Virus record (IMG/VR): IMGVR_UViG_3300048591_000346
Coordinates: 1 to 41,969 of that record
Length of the DNA stretch: 41,969 nucleotides
Direction: 5' to 3' (one strand)
From: a virus
The notes under the pieces were generated by a model. That model worked only from the letters and a program-made list of their open reading frames with translations, did no database searches and was not told where the DNA came from. Position 1 is the stretch's first letter. Each line of letters begins with the position of its first letter. Positions 6,580-15,104 of this stretch are shown piece by piece. The translations under genes were made by a program, and so were the position numbers.

Positions 6580-6786
6580 ATGACGGCAAAACAGCTACGA
6601 TCTCTCCTGAACGAATTAGGCATCTCCCGCGGTGGGTTTGGCCTCATGCTAGGCGCAACCAGGCGTTCTGGCGAGAACTGGACCGATCCTGAGAAAACAG
6701 ACGAAGTTCCGGGGCCGGTCGCCACGGTGGCATGGCTTCTGAAAGAGAGACCGGAGCTTATCCACCTGCTCAAGAGCAGGCAGTGA
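6580..6786 (+). CDS. small helix-turn-helix regulator
   Basis: A 68-residue product with the start at ATG 6580; the GTG at 6565 is less likely because no ribosome site precedes it. The sequence (Lys-Gln-Leu-Arg-Ser-Leu-Leu-Asn-Glu-Leu-Gly-Ile-Ser ... Phe-Gly-Leu-Met-Leu-Gly-Ala) looks like the first helices of an HTH fold. The segment Ser-Gly-Glu-Asn-Trp is the kind found in Cro-like recognition regions. A TACTAT hexamer at 6568-6573 would place the transcript start at the ATG, so a leaderless mRNA is possible. It is divergent from the 6212 gene and probably controls the shared region. Confidence 0.65.
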   Translation: MTAKQLRSLLNELGISRGGFGLMLGATRRSGENWTDPEKTDEVPGPVATVAWLLKERPELIHLLKSRQ

Positions 6787-6828
6787 GTCGTTGCGGCAAC
6801 ACATCCACACAAAACCGAATCGTTGACG

Positions 6829-6857
6829 TTGCCCTTGGGTTCTCGCGCGCGTATACG
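6829..6857 (+). promoter_or_regulatory. possible late promoter
   Basis: TTGCCC (6829-6834) and TATACG (6852-6857) are 17 bases apart. It lies between the HTH gene and the start of the long late transcript. Match to consensus is only moderate. A hairpin at 6882-6904 follows directly, which recalls the lambda PR'-tR' arrangement. Confidence 0.3.
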
Positions 6858-6881
6858 GGGCAGTGACGGATGCGGGAAACA

Positions 6882-6909
6882 GCAGATCAGCGTGGTCGAT
6901 CTGCCTCTT
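6882..6909 (+). terminator. hairpin with short U-rich tail
   Basis: Perfect seven-pair stem GCAGATC (6882-6888) with GATCTGC (6898-6904), followed by CTCTTT. It could end the transcript of the HTH gene, or be an early terminator that late transcripts must read through. Confidence 0.45.
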
Positions 6910-6980
6910 TAGCCAGTAGTTTCCCCCCAGGCTCGCGCGATGCGCCATGAGCCAACAACGCCCGAAAAGCGCCCCGAGCA

Positions 6981-7193
6981 ATGCCTATCGACGAAGACGA
7001 CCTCGCAGAGGTCGATCTCGCAGTCACCAACGCAATTCTCGCGCTCTATCACGCCGGCGCCAGCCGCTCCCAGGCTGAGCGTGCTCTGCGTGAGCACGTT
7101 GAGATCATGTTCGACGCCCTAGACGAGTTCGAGGATGCCAGCCGCCCTCCGAGCGAGCCGATCTGGCCTGACTTGAAGAAATCAGTCCATTAG
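6981..7193 (+). CDS. 70-residue acidic hypothetical protein
   Basis: ATG at 6981. No good ribosome site precedes it, so the start is not certain, but no other in-frame ATG lies upstream. The product is acidic and helical (Asp/Glu/Ala/Leu-rich) with an Arg-Ser-Gln-Ala-Glu-Arg-Ala turn. It is the first gene of the plus-strand block that runs to the lysis genes. It could be a small regulator; function unknown. Confidence 0.55.
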   Translation: MPIDEDDLAEVDLAVTNAILALYHAGASRSQAERALREHVEIMFDALDEFEDASRPPSEPIWPDLKKSVH

Positions 7194-7203
7194 GAGCCCT
7201 CAT

Positions 7204-7827
7204 ATGCTGAAGTCTGTTTCCGCCGTGGCTTTGGCCGTGGCTCTCACTGCTGCGCCGGCTCTTGCCGCGGATAAAGCTGGCGCCCCGGCGATCATCCCCG
7301 ATCTGGCGCCGTCTGGCTATACAACCTCGTGCTATGTGCAGGGGCTCACCGGTGGATCGGTCGTTGCCGTCAACCCCGACAGCAGTGTCATTCCGACGTC
7401 GCTGTCCACGCAGGGCTGGACGATCGGCGCCGGCCTTGGCTGCGATCTCAAGATGGAGCGGTTTGTCGTCGGCGCGCTGGCCAGGATCGAGACGCCATTC
7501 ACGACGTCCGGCAGCCTGATTGACAATGACAAGTCATGGATGGCGGCGTTCCGCGCCGGCTACATGATCAACACCGGCCTGCTGGCCTACGGCCTGGTCG
7601 GCTACGAGGGGCGGGACATCAAGCTCGCCGGCATCGACATCGGCAAGGACGGTCTCCTTGTCGGCGGCGGCCTGGAGATCATGCTCGGCAAGCACTTCTC
7701 GCTGCTGACCGAATACACCTACGCCGGCCTCGGCGGTTCCAACGCGCTCGGGACGCGGGTCGATACGGATTCGCACAAGCTGCGGCTCGGCCTGACGTAT
7801 CGCTTCACGAGCATTTTCGGCGATTAA
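7204..7827 (+). CDS. outer-membrane beta-barrel protein (Omp25/31-like)
   Basis: A 207-residue protein. Residues 1-21 are a clear Sec signal peptide ending Ala-Leu-Ala-Ala. The rest alternates Gly and aromatic residues as in eight-stranded OmpA-type barrels, with Gly-Tyr-Met-Ile and Leu-Gly-Leu-Thr-Tyr-Arg-Phe strands typical of alphaproteobacterial surface proteins. The normal C-terminal Tyr-Arg-Phe is followed by six extra residues. It sits at the start of the late region. A phage copy of a host-type outer-membrane protein may alter the cell surface, mask a receptor or help release. Role unproven. Confidence 0.85.
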   Translation: MLKSVSAVALAVALTAAPALAADKAGAPAIIPDLAPSGYTTSCYVQGLTGGSVVAVNPDSSVIPTSLSTQGWTIGAGLGCDLKMERFVVGALARIETPFTTSGSLIDNDKSWMAAFRAGYMINTGLLAYGLVGYEGRDIKLAGIDIGKDGLLVGGGLEIMLGKHFSLLTEYTYAGLGGSNALGTRVDTDSHKLRLGLTYRFTSIFGD

Positions 7828-7843
7828 TCGGGGAGCACATGGC

Positions 7844-8857
7844 ATGAAACTGTTCCGCGATCTGTTCAACGACCTCGACGAGTTTGGCCGGTTCTGGCTG
7901 GTGCTCGGGCTGGGCTCGCTCACGGCGGCGGCCTCCATGTCGTTCGCCTTTGGGTGGGATGTGTCGGTCAAGCACGCCATCTTCCTCGCGTTCCTATCGG
8001 TGATCGCGGCCTTCGGGCCGATGGCTGCCGAGATGCTTTGGAGCAAGCGCCGCAAGGGGCCGGCAATCGCAACCGCTCTCATCTGCGTGCCCTTGCTCGG
8101 CATCGAATTCTACTCACACGCCGGCTACACGGCGGGGCTTCGTGGCACGAATATCGAGACGGCCACGGTCCAGAACACCAAATGGGACGGCGCCCAGAGC
8201 GCGGTCACCGAGGACGAGAGCAACGTCAAGCTCTGGCGGGAGCAGCTCGCGGCATTGCTCACCCAGAACGCATGGGCCGGCACTGTGAAGGCCGACGGTC
8301 TTCGTGCGCAGCTCGCCGTTGCTCAGAAGGAGATCGACCTCGAGGCGGCGCGCGGGGGCTGCAAGACCAAATGCGCCGCCCGCATGAAGGACAAGGCCGA
8401 CCTCGAGCAGCGCATTGCCACGATTGAGCAGGCCAGCGACCTGACCGCCCGCATCGAGGCGACGCAGCGCATCCTCGACAAAAAGCGGGAGACAGCCGCC
8501 ACGACCGAGCACAAGAGCAGCGCCGTCGATCACCAGAACAAGTTCTTGGTGAAGTCGGTCGCCCTGTTCGTCAACGGCTCGACGGAAGCCAGCGAGATCC
8601 AGGCTATGGGCGCCGAGCAGAGCGTCAACCTCGCCATGGCCATTGCCGGCACGGGGTTGCCCGCCTTCGCGCTGTTCCTGGCTGGGCTGTTCCGCACCGG
8701 ACGCCGCCGCGACGACGATCCGACCGCTCCGGCCGTTGCAACGCCGCTCGTGACCCCCGCCATCCGCCCCGCCGATCCCATCCACATCCACACCGTAGCT
8801 CCCAAGCCGGTGCTGGCAACCCGAACGATCGCTCAGCTCAGGGCGATGGCAGCGTAA
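7844..8857 (+). CDS. large membrane protein with periplasmic coiled coil
   Basis: A 337-residue protein. Three hydrophobic segments (about 17-38, 45-65, 77-95) are followed by a long Glu/Ala/Lys/Arg coiled coil (about 115-230). Within it a Gly-Gly-Cys-Lys-Thr-Lys-Cys turn probably makes a disulfide. Another membrane segment follows (about 262-285), then a Pro/Thr/Arg-rich cytoplasmic tail. This order matches the minus-strand protein at 5078 although the sequences differ. It lies just before the terminase genes. Function unknown; it is not a typical holin because of its size and coiled coil. Confidence 0.75.
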   Translation: MKLFRDLFNDLDEFGRFWLVLGLGSLTAAASMSFAFGWDVSVKHAIFLAFLSVIAAFGPMAAEMLWSKRRKGPAIATALICVPLLGIEFYSHAGYTAGLRGTNIETATVQNTKWDGAQSAVTEDESNVKLWREQLAALLTQNAWAGTVKADGLRAQLAVAQKEIDLEAARGGCKTKCAARMKDKADLEQRIATIEQASDLTARIEATQRILDKKRETAATTEHKSSAVDHQNKFLVKSVALFVNGSTEASEIQAMGAEQSVNLAMAIAGTGLPAFALFLAGLFRTGRRRDDDPTAPAVATPLVTPAIRPADPIHIHTVAPKPVLATRTIAQLRAMAA

Positions 8858-8870
8858 GAGGAGCGTTACC

Positions 8871-9359
8871 GTGAGCGACACGGGAGTGTCGAATAAGCCG
8901 GCCGGCTATGTGTTCGGCCGGCCGACGAAGTACCGCCCAGAGATCTGCGAGAAGGTCATCGAATGGGGGCGGCTCGGCAAGTCGAAGGCGTGGATCGCCT
9001 CTGAACTCGACATCGCCCGATCGACCCTGGACGAGTGGTGCGCCACGTTTCCAGACTTTTCGGAAGCTATAACGCGAGCGCATACCCACGCACAACGGTG
9101 GTGGGAAGACAAAGGCCAGAACGGGATGGAGAGCCGGGAATTCAACGGCTCGGTCTGGTCGCGCTCGATGGGCGCGCGATTTCCCGATGACTGGCGCGAG
9201 AAGACTGCCCTCGTTGGCGGAAGCAAAGACGACGGACCCATAAAGCAGGAAACAACCCTACTTGGTGCAGATGCTTTCACCCGCGCAATTGCTGGCATCG
9301 CTGCCAGAAGCGGAGAGAACGGCGCATCTCGCGAGGCTGACGCCGGAGATCAAGGCTGA
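8871..9359 (+). CDS. terminase small subunit
   Basis: A 162-residue protein starting with GTG at 8871 after GAGGAG. Residues about 20-60 form a helix-turn-helix (Trp-Gly-Arg-Leu-Gly-Lys-Ser-Lys-Ala-Trp-Ile-Ala-Ser-Glu-Leu-Asp-Ile), as in many small terminase subunits that recognise the packaging site. The middle is acidic and Trp-rich, and the C-terminus is flexible. It lies directly before the large subunit and overlaps it by about 90 bases. Confidence 0.85.
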   Translation: MSDTGVSNKPAGYVFGRPTKYRPEICEKVIEWGRLGKSKAWIASELDIARSTLDEWCATFPDFSEAITRAHTHAQRWWEDKGQNGMESREFNGSVWSRSMGARFPDDWREKTALVGGSKDDGPIKQETTLLGADAFTRAIAGIAARSGENGASREADAGDQG

Positions 9360-10659
9360 GCTGCTGCATCACTGGCCATTCTGGGCGCGTCCGAACCAAC
9401 TCCCGCCCGAAGGCAAGTGGCTAACCTGGATTATTCTCGCGGGTCGTGGTTTCGGCAAGACGCGGTGCGGATCGGAATGGGTCCGCATGATGGTGTGCGG
9501 GAAGACGCCGCTCGAGAAGGGGCACGCGTCTCGGGTTGCTCTTGTGGCTGAGACGGCGGCCGACTGCCGTGATGTGATGGTTGAGGGCGATAGCGGCATT
9601 CTCGGCGTGCATCCGAAGGATTTTCGTCCGGTGTACGAGCCATCGAAGCGCCGATTGACTTGGCCGAATGGGGCAGTCGCGACGCTGTTCAACGCCACGG
9701 AGCCGGATCAGCTTCGAGGCCCGCAGCATGACCTTGGTTGGTGCGACGAGCTTGCGAAGTGGCGCTACGCCCAAGAGACGTGGGACATGCTCCAATTTGG
9801 CCTACGTCTGGGCGATGACCCGAGGCAGCTCATCACGACGACGCCGCGTCCGATCATGCTTCTGAAGCAGATCATGAGAGATCCGCGCTCGGTGACGACG
9901 CGAGGCTCCACGTTCGACAACAGCACGAACTTGGCGAAAACGTTCCTCGACAACATCCGGGCGAAATACGAGGGCACGCGCCTTGGTCGTCAGGAGCTCG
10001 AGGCGGAAGTCCTTGACGACGTTCCGGGGTCACTCTGGACGCGTGAGATGCTCGACAAGACGCGCAAGTCCAAGAGCGACAAGCTCCCCGATATGCAGCG
10101 CGTGGTGGTTTCGATCGACCCCGCCGGCAAGAGCCAGGAGACGGCCATTAGCGACGGAACCGCAGAGACCGGCATCATTGTCAGCGGGATCGGCGTGGAC
10201 GGCCGTGGATATGTGCTTGATGATCTGTCGTGCTCTCTCAGCCCGAACGGCTGGGCGCGTCGGGCATTGTCGGGCTACGACATGTATTCTGCCGATGCGA
10301 TCGTCGTCGAGACGAACCAGGGCGGTGATATGGTCAAGCAGACCATTCAGAGCGCGCGTCCTGGCGTCCCCGTGATCGAGGTGCACGCATCTCGCGGCAA
10401 GGTCACACGGGCCGAGCCCATTGCCGCGCTCTACGAGCAGGGCCGTATCAGCCATGTCGGCGCGCACGCGGCCCTTGAGGACCAGATGGTACTGTTCACC
10501 CCGCTCGGCATCGCCGGCGAGACCACGGGAGACCGTGTTGACGCCCTCGTATGGGGGCTATCGCAATTGTTTCCATCCATCATCCGGAAGGTCGAGACGG
10601 ACTGGTCGGAGCAGTTTGCCAGCGAGTTCAGCGGTAGCGGTGCGTGGATGGGCGCCTGA
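9271..10659 (+). CDS. terminase large subunit (ATPase and nuclease)
   Basis: A 462-residue packaging motor. Walker A is at residues 57-64 (Ala-Gly-Arg-Gly-Phe-Gly-Lys-Thr). Walker B is around 155-160 (Leu-Gly-Trp-Cys-Asp-Glu). Thr-Thr-Thr-Pro-Arg-Pro is the coupling motif. The C-terminal nuclease carries Ser-Ile-Asp-Pro-Ala-Gly, Glu-Thr-Asn-Gln-Gly-Gly-Asp and Asp-Arg-Val-Asp-Ala, the usual metal-binding acids. The start is uncertain: TTG 9262, GTG 9265 and ATG 9271 are in frame; I chose ATG. The stop overlaps the portal start (TGATG). Together with a P22-type portal it suggests headful packaging. Confidence 0.93.
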   Translation: MLSPAQLLASLPEAERTAHLARLTPEIKAELLHHWPFWARPNQLPPEGKWLTWIILAGRGFGKTRCGSEWVRMMVCGKTPLEKGHASRVALVAETAADCRDVMVEGDSGILGVHPKDFRPVYEPSKRRLTWPNGAVATLFNATEPDQLRGPQHDLGWCDELAKWRYAQETWDMLQFGLRLGDDPRQLITTTPRPIMLLKQIMRDPRSVTTRGSTFDNSTNLAKTFLDNIRAKYEGTRLGRQELEAEVLDDVPGSLWTREMLDKTRKSKSDKLPDMQRVVVSIDPAGKSQETAISDGTAETGIIVSGIGVDGRGYVLDDLSCSLSPNGWARRALSGYDMYSADAIVVETNQGGDMVKQTIQSARPGVPVIEVHASRGKVTRAEPIAALYEQGRISHVGAHAALEDQMVLFTPLGIAGETTGDRVDALVWGLSQLFPSIIRKVETDWSEQFASEFSGSGAWMGA

Positions 10660-12755
10660 TGATCCCCGAAATCTCCGCACCCGAGCGCAAGCCCACGAAG
10701 AAGCAGGTCGGCACGGTGATCCGGGAGGCGAAGGATCGCCTTCAGGAGAGCTACGACTATGATCGGGACAACCGCCGAGAGTCCGCGATTGACCTGCAAT
10801 TCCTGGCTGGTGACCAGTGGCCAGAGCAGGTCCGTATCGAGCGTGAGCGCGATCGTCGCCCCATGCTCACGATCAACCGGCTCCCGCAGTTCGTGCGCCA
10901 GGTCACGAACGATGTGCGCCAGGCAGACGTCGCGATCAAGACGAGCCCTGTTGACGGCAAGAGCGATCCGGAACTGAGCCGCATCTTCAACGGGCTCTTG
11001 CGCCAGATCCAGTACCAGTCGAGCGCGAGCCACGTCTACGCGACGACGGCCGGACATCAGGTGGCATGCGGTATCGGCTGGTTCCGGATCACCACCGAGT
11101 ACACCGACGATACGACGTTCGACCAGGAAATCCGCGTTCGTGCGATCCCGAACCCGCTGAGCGTCTATTGCGACCCGGCGGCGGTGGAGATCGATCGCTC
11201 CGACGCAAGCTGGATCATCGTAGCGCAGGAGGTGCCGGTCGCCGCGTTCAAGGCGCAATGGCCCAAGGCGTCGGTTCGGGAGGTCGAGGCGCCGACGGAC
11301 TACACGTCCTCGATGCGCTGGTTTTCGAGCGATACGGTCCGTGTTGCTGAATACTGGCGCAAGGTGCCGGCCACGAAGACGCTGGCGCTGACACCGCAGG
11401 GCGAGTCCATCTGCATCGACGACATCCCGCGCGAGATGCACGCCATGCTCGGCATCGACCAGATGCCGCAGCGCGTGGTCAAGACGCACAAGGTCGAGAT
11501 GTACCTGGTCTCGGGCGCCGAGATCCTGAGCGGGCCGCACGACTGGCCGGGCAAGCACATTCCCATCGTGCCGGTGATCGGCGATGAGATCCCGCTCGAG
11601 AAGGTGCGCTATCGGTTCGGCATGGTGCGCTTCGCGCGCGACCCGCAGCAGCTCTACAACTTCTATCGCACCGCATCGGCGGAGAGCATCGCGCTCGCGC
11701 CGAAAGCGCCGTATCTCGTGACGCCGGACATGATCGGGCCCTACAAGGGCATGTGGGATACGGCCAATCTCAAGAACCGGCCGTACCTTCTCTACAAGCC
11801 CGATCCGGGCGCGCCGGGCTCAGCCCCGAGGCGTGAACATCCGCCCGAGACGCCCGTTGCGCTAATCAACGAGACGGAACGCGCCAGCGACGACATGAAG
11901 GCGACGACGGGCATCTATGACGCCGCCCTCGGTGCCAAGAGCAATGAAACGAGCGGCGTCGCCATCGCCCGCCGGCAGATGGAAGGCGATGTCTCGAACT
12001 ACCACTACTCGGACAATCTCGAGCGTGCGCTTGGCTATGCCGGCCGCATCTTGATCGATCTGATCCCGAAGATCTACGACAGCCAGCGCATCGTGCGCAT
12101 CATGGGCGATGATGACGAGGAAGAATTTGTCCCCATCAATCAGGTGATGTATGGCGTCGATGGCGTGCCTCAGATGGTCAATGACCTCTCAACCGCACGA
12201 TTCGATGTTCGTGTGACCATTGGCCCGAGCTATTCGACGCGCCGCATGGAGGCGGCGAACAGCGTGCTCGAGTTCCTCAAGGTGTATCCGAGCGCGGCCC
12301 CGCTGGTCGGCGATATCGTTGCAAAGAACCTCGATTTCGAGGGTGCCGAGGACGTGGCGAAGCGGCTCAAGAACGCCGTGCCGCCACAGATCCTGGCCGA
12401 TCCCGACGACCCGGAGAGCCAACCGCCACCGCCGCCCGATCCGATGGAAGATCCCGTGGTGCGGACCGAGGTCGAGCTCAAGGCCGCGCAGACCGACAAG
12501 ACGCGGATGGAAGCTGAGAAGATCCGGCACGAGATGATGATGCCGCCCGAGCAGCCGGCGCCGAAGCCAGTCGACCCCTATGGCGCACCGCAAGGTGAAG
12601 CCGCGACGATGAAAGCCTACGCCGACGCCGAGCTTGCGCAAGCCAACGCACGCAAGGCTCAACTGGACGTCGAGAATTATATTTCGCCGGCTGAAATGGC
12701 CGAGCGCAAGGCGCGTATGAGTTCCCCCGCCCAGCCGGGCGCCACCAAGCGATAG
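10659..12755 (+). CDS. portal protein, P22-like
   Basis: A 698-residue protein, close to the size of P22 gp1 (about 725). The ATG at 10659 overlaps the terminase stop and replaces a longer frame from 10644. Early residues have the Arg-Asp-Asn-Arg-Arg-Glu-Ser-Ala-Ile-Asp-Leu-Gln-Phe-Leu pattern of the P22 portal family. The C-terminal 150 residues are a Pro/Glu/Lys-rich extension with heptad-like helices, as in the P22 barrel. It forms the dodecameric DNA entry ring, between terminase and scaffold. Confidence 0.93.
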   Translation: MIPEISAPERKPTKKQVGTVIREAKDRLQESYDYDRDNRRESAIDLQFLAGDQWPEQVRIERERDRRPMLTINRLPQFVRQVTNDVRQADVAIKTSPVDGKSDPELSRIFNGLLRQIQYQSSASHVYATTAGHQVACGIGWFRITTEYTDDTTFDQEIRVRAIPNPLSVYCDPAAVEIDRSDASWIIVAQEVPVAAFKAQWPKASVREVEAPTDYTSSMRWFSSDTVRVAEYWRKVPATKTLALTPQGESICIDDIPREMHAMLGIDQMPQRVVKTHKVEMYLVSGAEILSGPHDWPGKHIPIVPVIGDEIPLEKVRYRFGMVRFARDPQQLYNFYRTASAESIALAPKAPYLVTPDMIGPYKGMWDTANLKNRPYLLYKPDPGAPGSAPRREHPPETPVALINETERASDDMKATTGIYDAALGAKSNETSGVAIARRQMEGDVSNYHYSDNLERALGYAGRILIDLIPKIYDSQRIVRIMGDDDEEEFVPINQVMYGVDGVPQMVNDLSTARFDVRVTIGPSYSTRRMEAANSVLEFLKVYPSAAPLVGDIVAKNLDFEGAEDVAKRLKNAVPPQILADPDDPESQPPPPPDPMEDPVVRTEVELKAAQTDKTRMEAEKIRHEMMMPPEQPAPKPVDPYGAPQGEAATMKAYADAELAQANARKAQLDVENYISPAEMAERKARMSSPAQPGATKR

Positions 12756-12765
12756 AGCACCACAC

Positions 12766-13599
12766 ATGGACGAGTTGAACACCACGCCGGCCCCAGAGCC
12801 GAGCGCCACGCCCCCTGTCGAGTCCACGCCGCCGGCAGCCGAGCCCGTACGCGGTCCTGACGGTAAGTTTGCGTCGAAAGAAGCGGTTTCGTCGGCGGAA
12901 ACGCCGAGCGCCACGACGGAATCGACCGAGACTGAGACGGAACAGCCTGAGAAGGACGACCTCCCGAAGCGCAATCGCGTGTCGGAGCGGATCAGCCAGC
13001 TCACGGCGGAGAAGCACGCGGCGATCAGAGAGGCCGCCGCATTGCGGTCCCGCCTTGAGGCATTGCAGCGGACGCAGCCGGCACAGGTCGACCCGAACGA
13101 TTACGAGGCCGTGCAGCGCGAGGGCATGCGGCAGGTCATCCGAGAGGAAACCGCGCAGCAAGCCGTCGAGCAGTACGGCCAAGCTGTCGAGAAGGCCCGC
13201 CAGGCCACGATTGACACGTTCCAGACCAAGGTTGACGCCGCTCGGGAGCGCATCCCCGACATCGATAGATCGGTGCAGGACTTCTTGCGGCTCCCTGTGA
13301 GCCAGCATGCTGCCGAGATCATCGCCGAGTCCGAACTGTCCGCGGAAATCGCGCATTACCTCGCCCACAATCCAGGCGAGGCGCATCGCATTCACATGAT
13401 GACCCCGGCCCAGCAGGGCCGCGAGCTGGCGCGTATCGAGTCGAAAGTCAGCCTCCCGGTCAAGAAAACGACCAAAGCACCGCCGCCGCCGCCGACAGTC
13501 ACTGGCGCTCAGCCTGCCCGTCAGAAGACGCCGCAGGAGGAGAGCACGCTCGAATACATGGAGCGTCGTCAGAAAGAGCTGAACGGCCGGGGCCGCTAA
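12766..13599 (+). CDS. capsid scaffolding protein
   Basis: A 277-residue protein. The first 75 residues are Pro/Thr/Glu-rich and disordered, with a Gly-Pro-Asp-Gly-Lys-Phe motif seen in many scaffold-like proteins. The centre is a Glu/Gln/Arg/Ala coiled coil. The C-terminus is basic and helical, where scaffolds bind coat. Its place between portal and coat is that of P22 gene 8. No protease signature is visible. Confidence 0.85.
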   Translation: MDELNTTPAPEPSATPPVESTPPAAEPVRGPDGKFASKEAVSSAETPSATTESTETETEQPEKDDLPKRNRVSERISQLTAEKHAAIREAAALRSRLEALQRTQPAQVDPNDYEAVQREGMRQVIREETAQQAVEQYGQAVEKARQATIDTFQTKVDAARERIPDIDRSVQDFLRLPVSQHAAEIIAESELSAEIAHYLAHNPGEAHRIHMMTPAQQGRELARIESKVSLPVKKTTKAPPPPPTVTGAQPARQKTPQEESTLEYMERRQKELNGRGR

Positions 13600-13615
13600 C
13601 CCAGGCAGATAGGCA

Positions 13616-14875
13616 ATGAGCAATACGACGCTGACCGCGGACGTCATCGCGAAAGAGTCGCTGGCGATCCTCGACAATGAGCTCGGCTGGATTGGCAAAA
13701 TCCACCGGGCGCACGAGTCCGAGTTTTCGGAGACGGTGAACGGCTACAAGAAGGGCGCGACCATCCGCATCCGTCGGCCGGCGGACTTCGTCGTCCGCCG
13801 CGGCAACGTGATGGACGTCCAGCCCGTCATCGAGGGCCGAACCACCCTGACGGTTGACCAGCAGGTCGGCGTCGATTTCGAGTTCACCTCGACGGATCTG
13901 ACGCTGTCGATGAACGATCTCTCGGAGCGCGTCATTCAGCCGGCGATCAAGACGCTGGTGAACGACGTCGCGAGCGATCTGCTGACGGTGTGCTACAAGG
14001 GGCTCTACAATTGGGCCGGCACGCCGGGCCAGACGATCAACTCGTTCGCCGACTTCTCGGCCGGAGCCAAGCGGCTTGACCAGATGGCCGTGCCGACGAG
14101 CGATCGCATTGCGCTGCTCTCGCCCGACGATCACTGGGCTCTGATCGGCGCGCAGACCCAGCTCTACAACACCGGCACGGAAGGCTCGGCATACCGTGAG
14201 GGCAGCCTCGGCCGCATCGCGGGCATCAGCACGTACATGACGCAAGTCCTGCCTGTGCACGTCAATGGCACCGCCGATGAGACCACGCCGCTGACCGATG
14301 GCGCGAGCCAGGCCAAAACCTACGACGAGGTGAAGAACACCTGGTCGCAGGACCTCGTGACGGACGGCTGGGACGCCTCGTCTACGATCACTGCGGGGAC
14401 GGTGATCAACATCACCGGCGTGTACATGGTCAACCCGCGAACGAAGCAGTCCACGGGAGTCCTTCAGGACTTCGTCGTCATGGCGAACGTGACGGCCAAC
14501 GGCACGACGACTAACGACACGACGCTGACGATCTCCCCGCCGATCATCACGTCTGGCCCGCACCAGACGGTGACATACAGCGGATCGTTCGACGGCAAGG
14601 CGATCACGATCCACGGGGCAACGTCCGCCGTGGCGCCGAACGGCTACGTGCAGAACATGATGATCCACAAGAATACCATGGGCCTCGCGGTGGTGCCCAT
14701 GGAGATGCCTCAGGCTGCGGTGAATGGCTCGCGACAGACCGCAAAGGGTCTGAGCATTCGCGTCATCCCGGTCTACGACGGCATCAACGACGTCTCGAAG
14801 TGGCGTCTCGACATGCTCTACGGGCGGACGGTTCTCGATCCCCGCACCGGCGCGCGTCTCTCTGGCTCGGCATAA
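13616..14875 (+). CDS. major capsid protein, P22-like coat
   Basis: A 419-residue protein, nearly the size of P22 gp5 (430). The N-terminus (Thr-Ala-Asp-Val-Ile-Ala-Lys-Glu-Ser-Leu-Ala-Ile-Leu-Asp-Asn) and the Lys-Gly-Ala-Thr-Ile-Arg-Ile-Arg-Arg-Pro segment match the P22-coat-like HK97-fold family. The stretch about 210-345, rich in Thr, Val and Gly, corresponds in place to the inserted beta domain of P22 coat. Strong ribosome site and position after scaffold support the call. Confidence 0.93.
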   Translation: MSNTTLTADVIAKESLAILDNELGWIGKIHRAHESEFSETVNGYKKGATIRIRRPADFVVRRGNVMDVQPVIEGRTTLTVDQQVGVDFEFTSTDLTLSMNDLSERVIQPAIKTLVNDVASDLLTVCYKGLYNWAGTPGQTINSFADFSAGAKRLDQMAVPTSDRIALLSPDDHWALIGAQTQLYNTGTEGSAYREGSLGRIAGISTYMTQVLPVHVNGTADETTPLTDGASQAKTYDEVKNTWSQDLVTDGWDASSTITAGTVINITGVYMVNPRTKQSTGVLQDFVVMANVTANGTTTNDTTLTISPPIITSGPHQTVTYSGSFDGKAITIHGATSAVAPNGYVQNMMIHKNTMGLAVVPMEMPQAAVNGSRQTAKGLSIRVIPVYDGINDVSKWRLDMLYGRTVLDPRTGARLSGSA

Positions 14876-14886
14876 GGAACAATCCC

Positions 14887-15090
14887 ATGGCAGCACGCCA
14901 ACTCTCTGACGGCAACGATGAGGGCACGATCCTCGGCAAGGCCACCGACAAGGTCGGGTTTTTCGGCAAGACGCCAGCCGTGCAGCCGGCGACCATCTCC
15001 GGTGACGCGACTGACGCGACCACTGCATCGGCTCAGGTCAATGCAGTGGTCGCGGCTCTCAAAGCCGTCGGTCTGATCGCGTCCTCGTGA
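14887..15090 (+). CDS. small capsid-associated (head fiber-like) protein
   Basis: A 67-residue protein starting at ATG 14887. The end (Ser-Ala-Gln-Val-Asn-Ala-Val-Val-Ala-Ala-Leu-Lys-Ala-Val-Gly-Leu-Ile) is the helical trimerisation motif seen in head-fiber or decoration proteins of many phages. The central Gly/Lys/Thr part has the short-strand look of these proteins. It directly follows coat. It probably decorates the capsid surface; the family assignment is by eye. Confidence 0.6.
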   Translation: MAARQLSDGNDEGTILGKATDKVGFFGKTPAVQPATISGDATDATTASAQVNAVVAALKAVGLIASS

Positions 15091-15104
15091 CAAAGGGCGG
15101 GAGC

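Noticed and set aside
10431-11558. Long minus-strand frame opposite terminase and portal
   Set aside because: It is the antisense shadow of GC-rich coding DNA, Arg/His/Asp-rich, and lies fully over two certain genes. The same applies to the long minus frames at 12478-13698 and 13499-15028.
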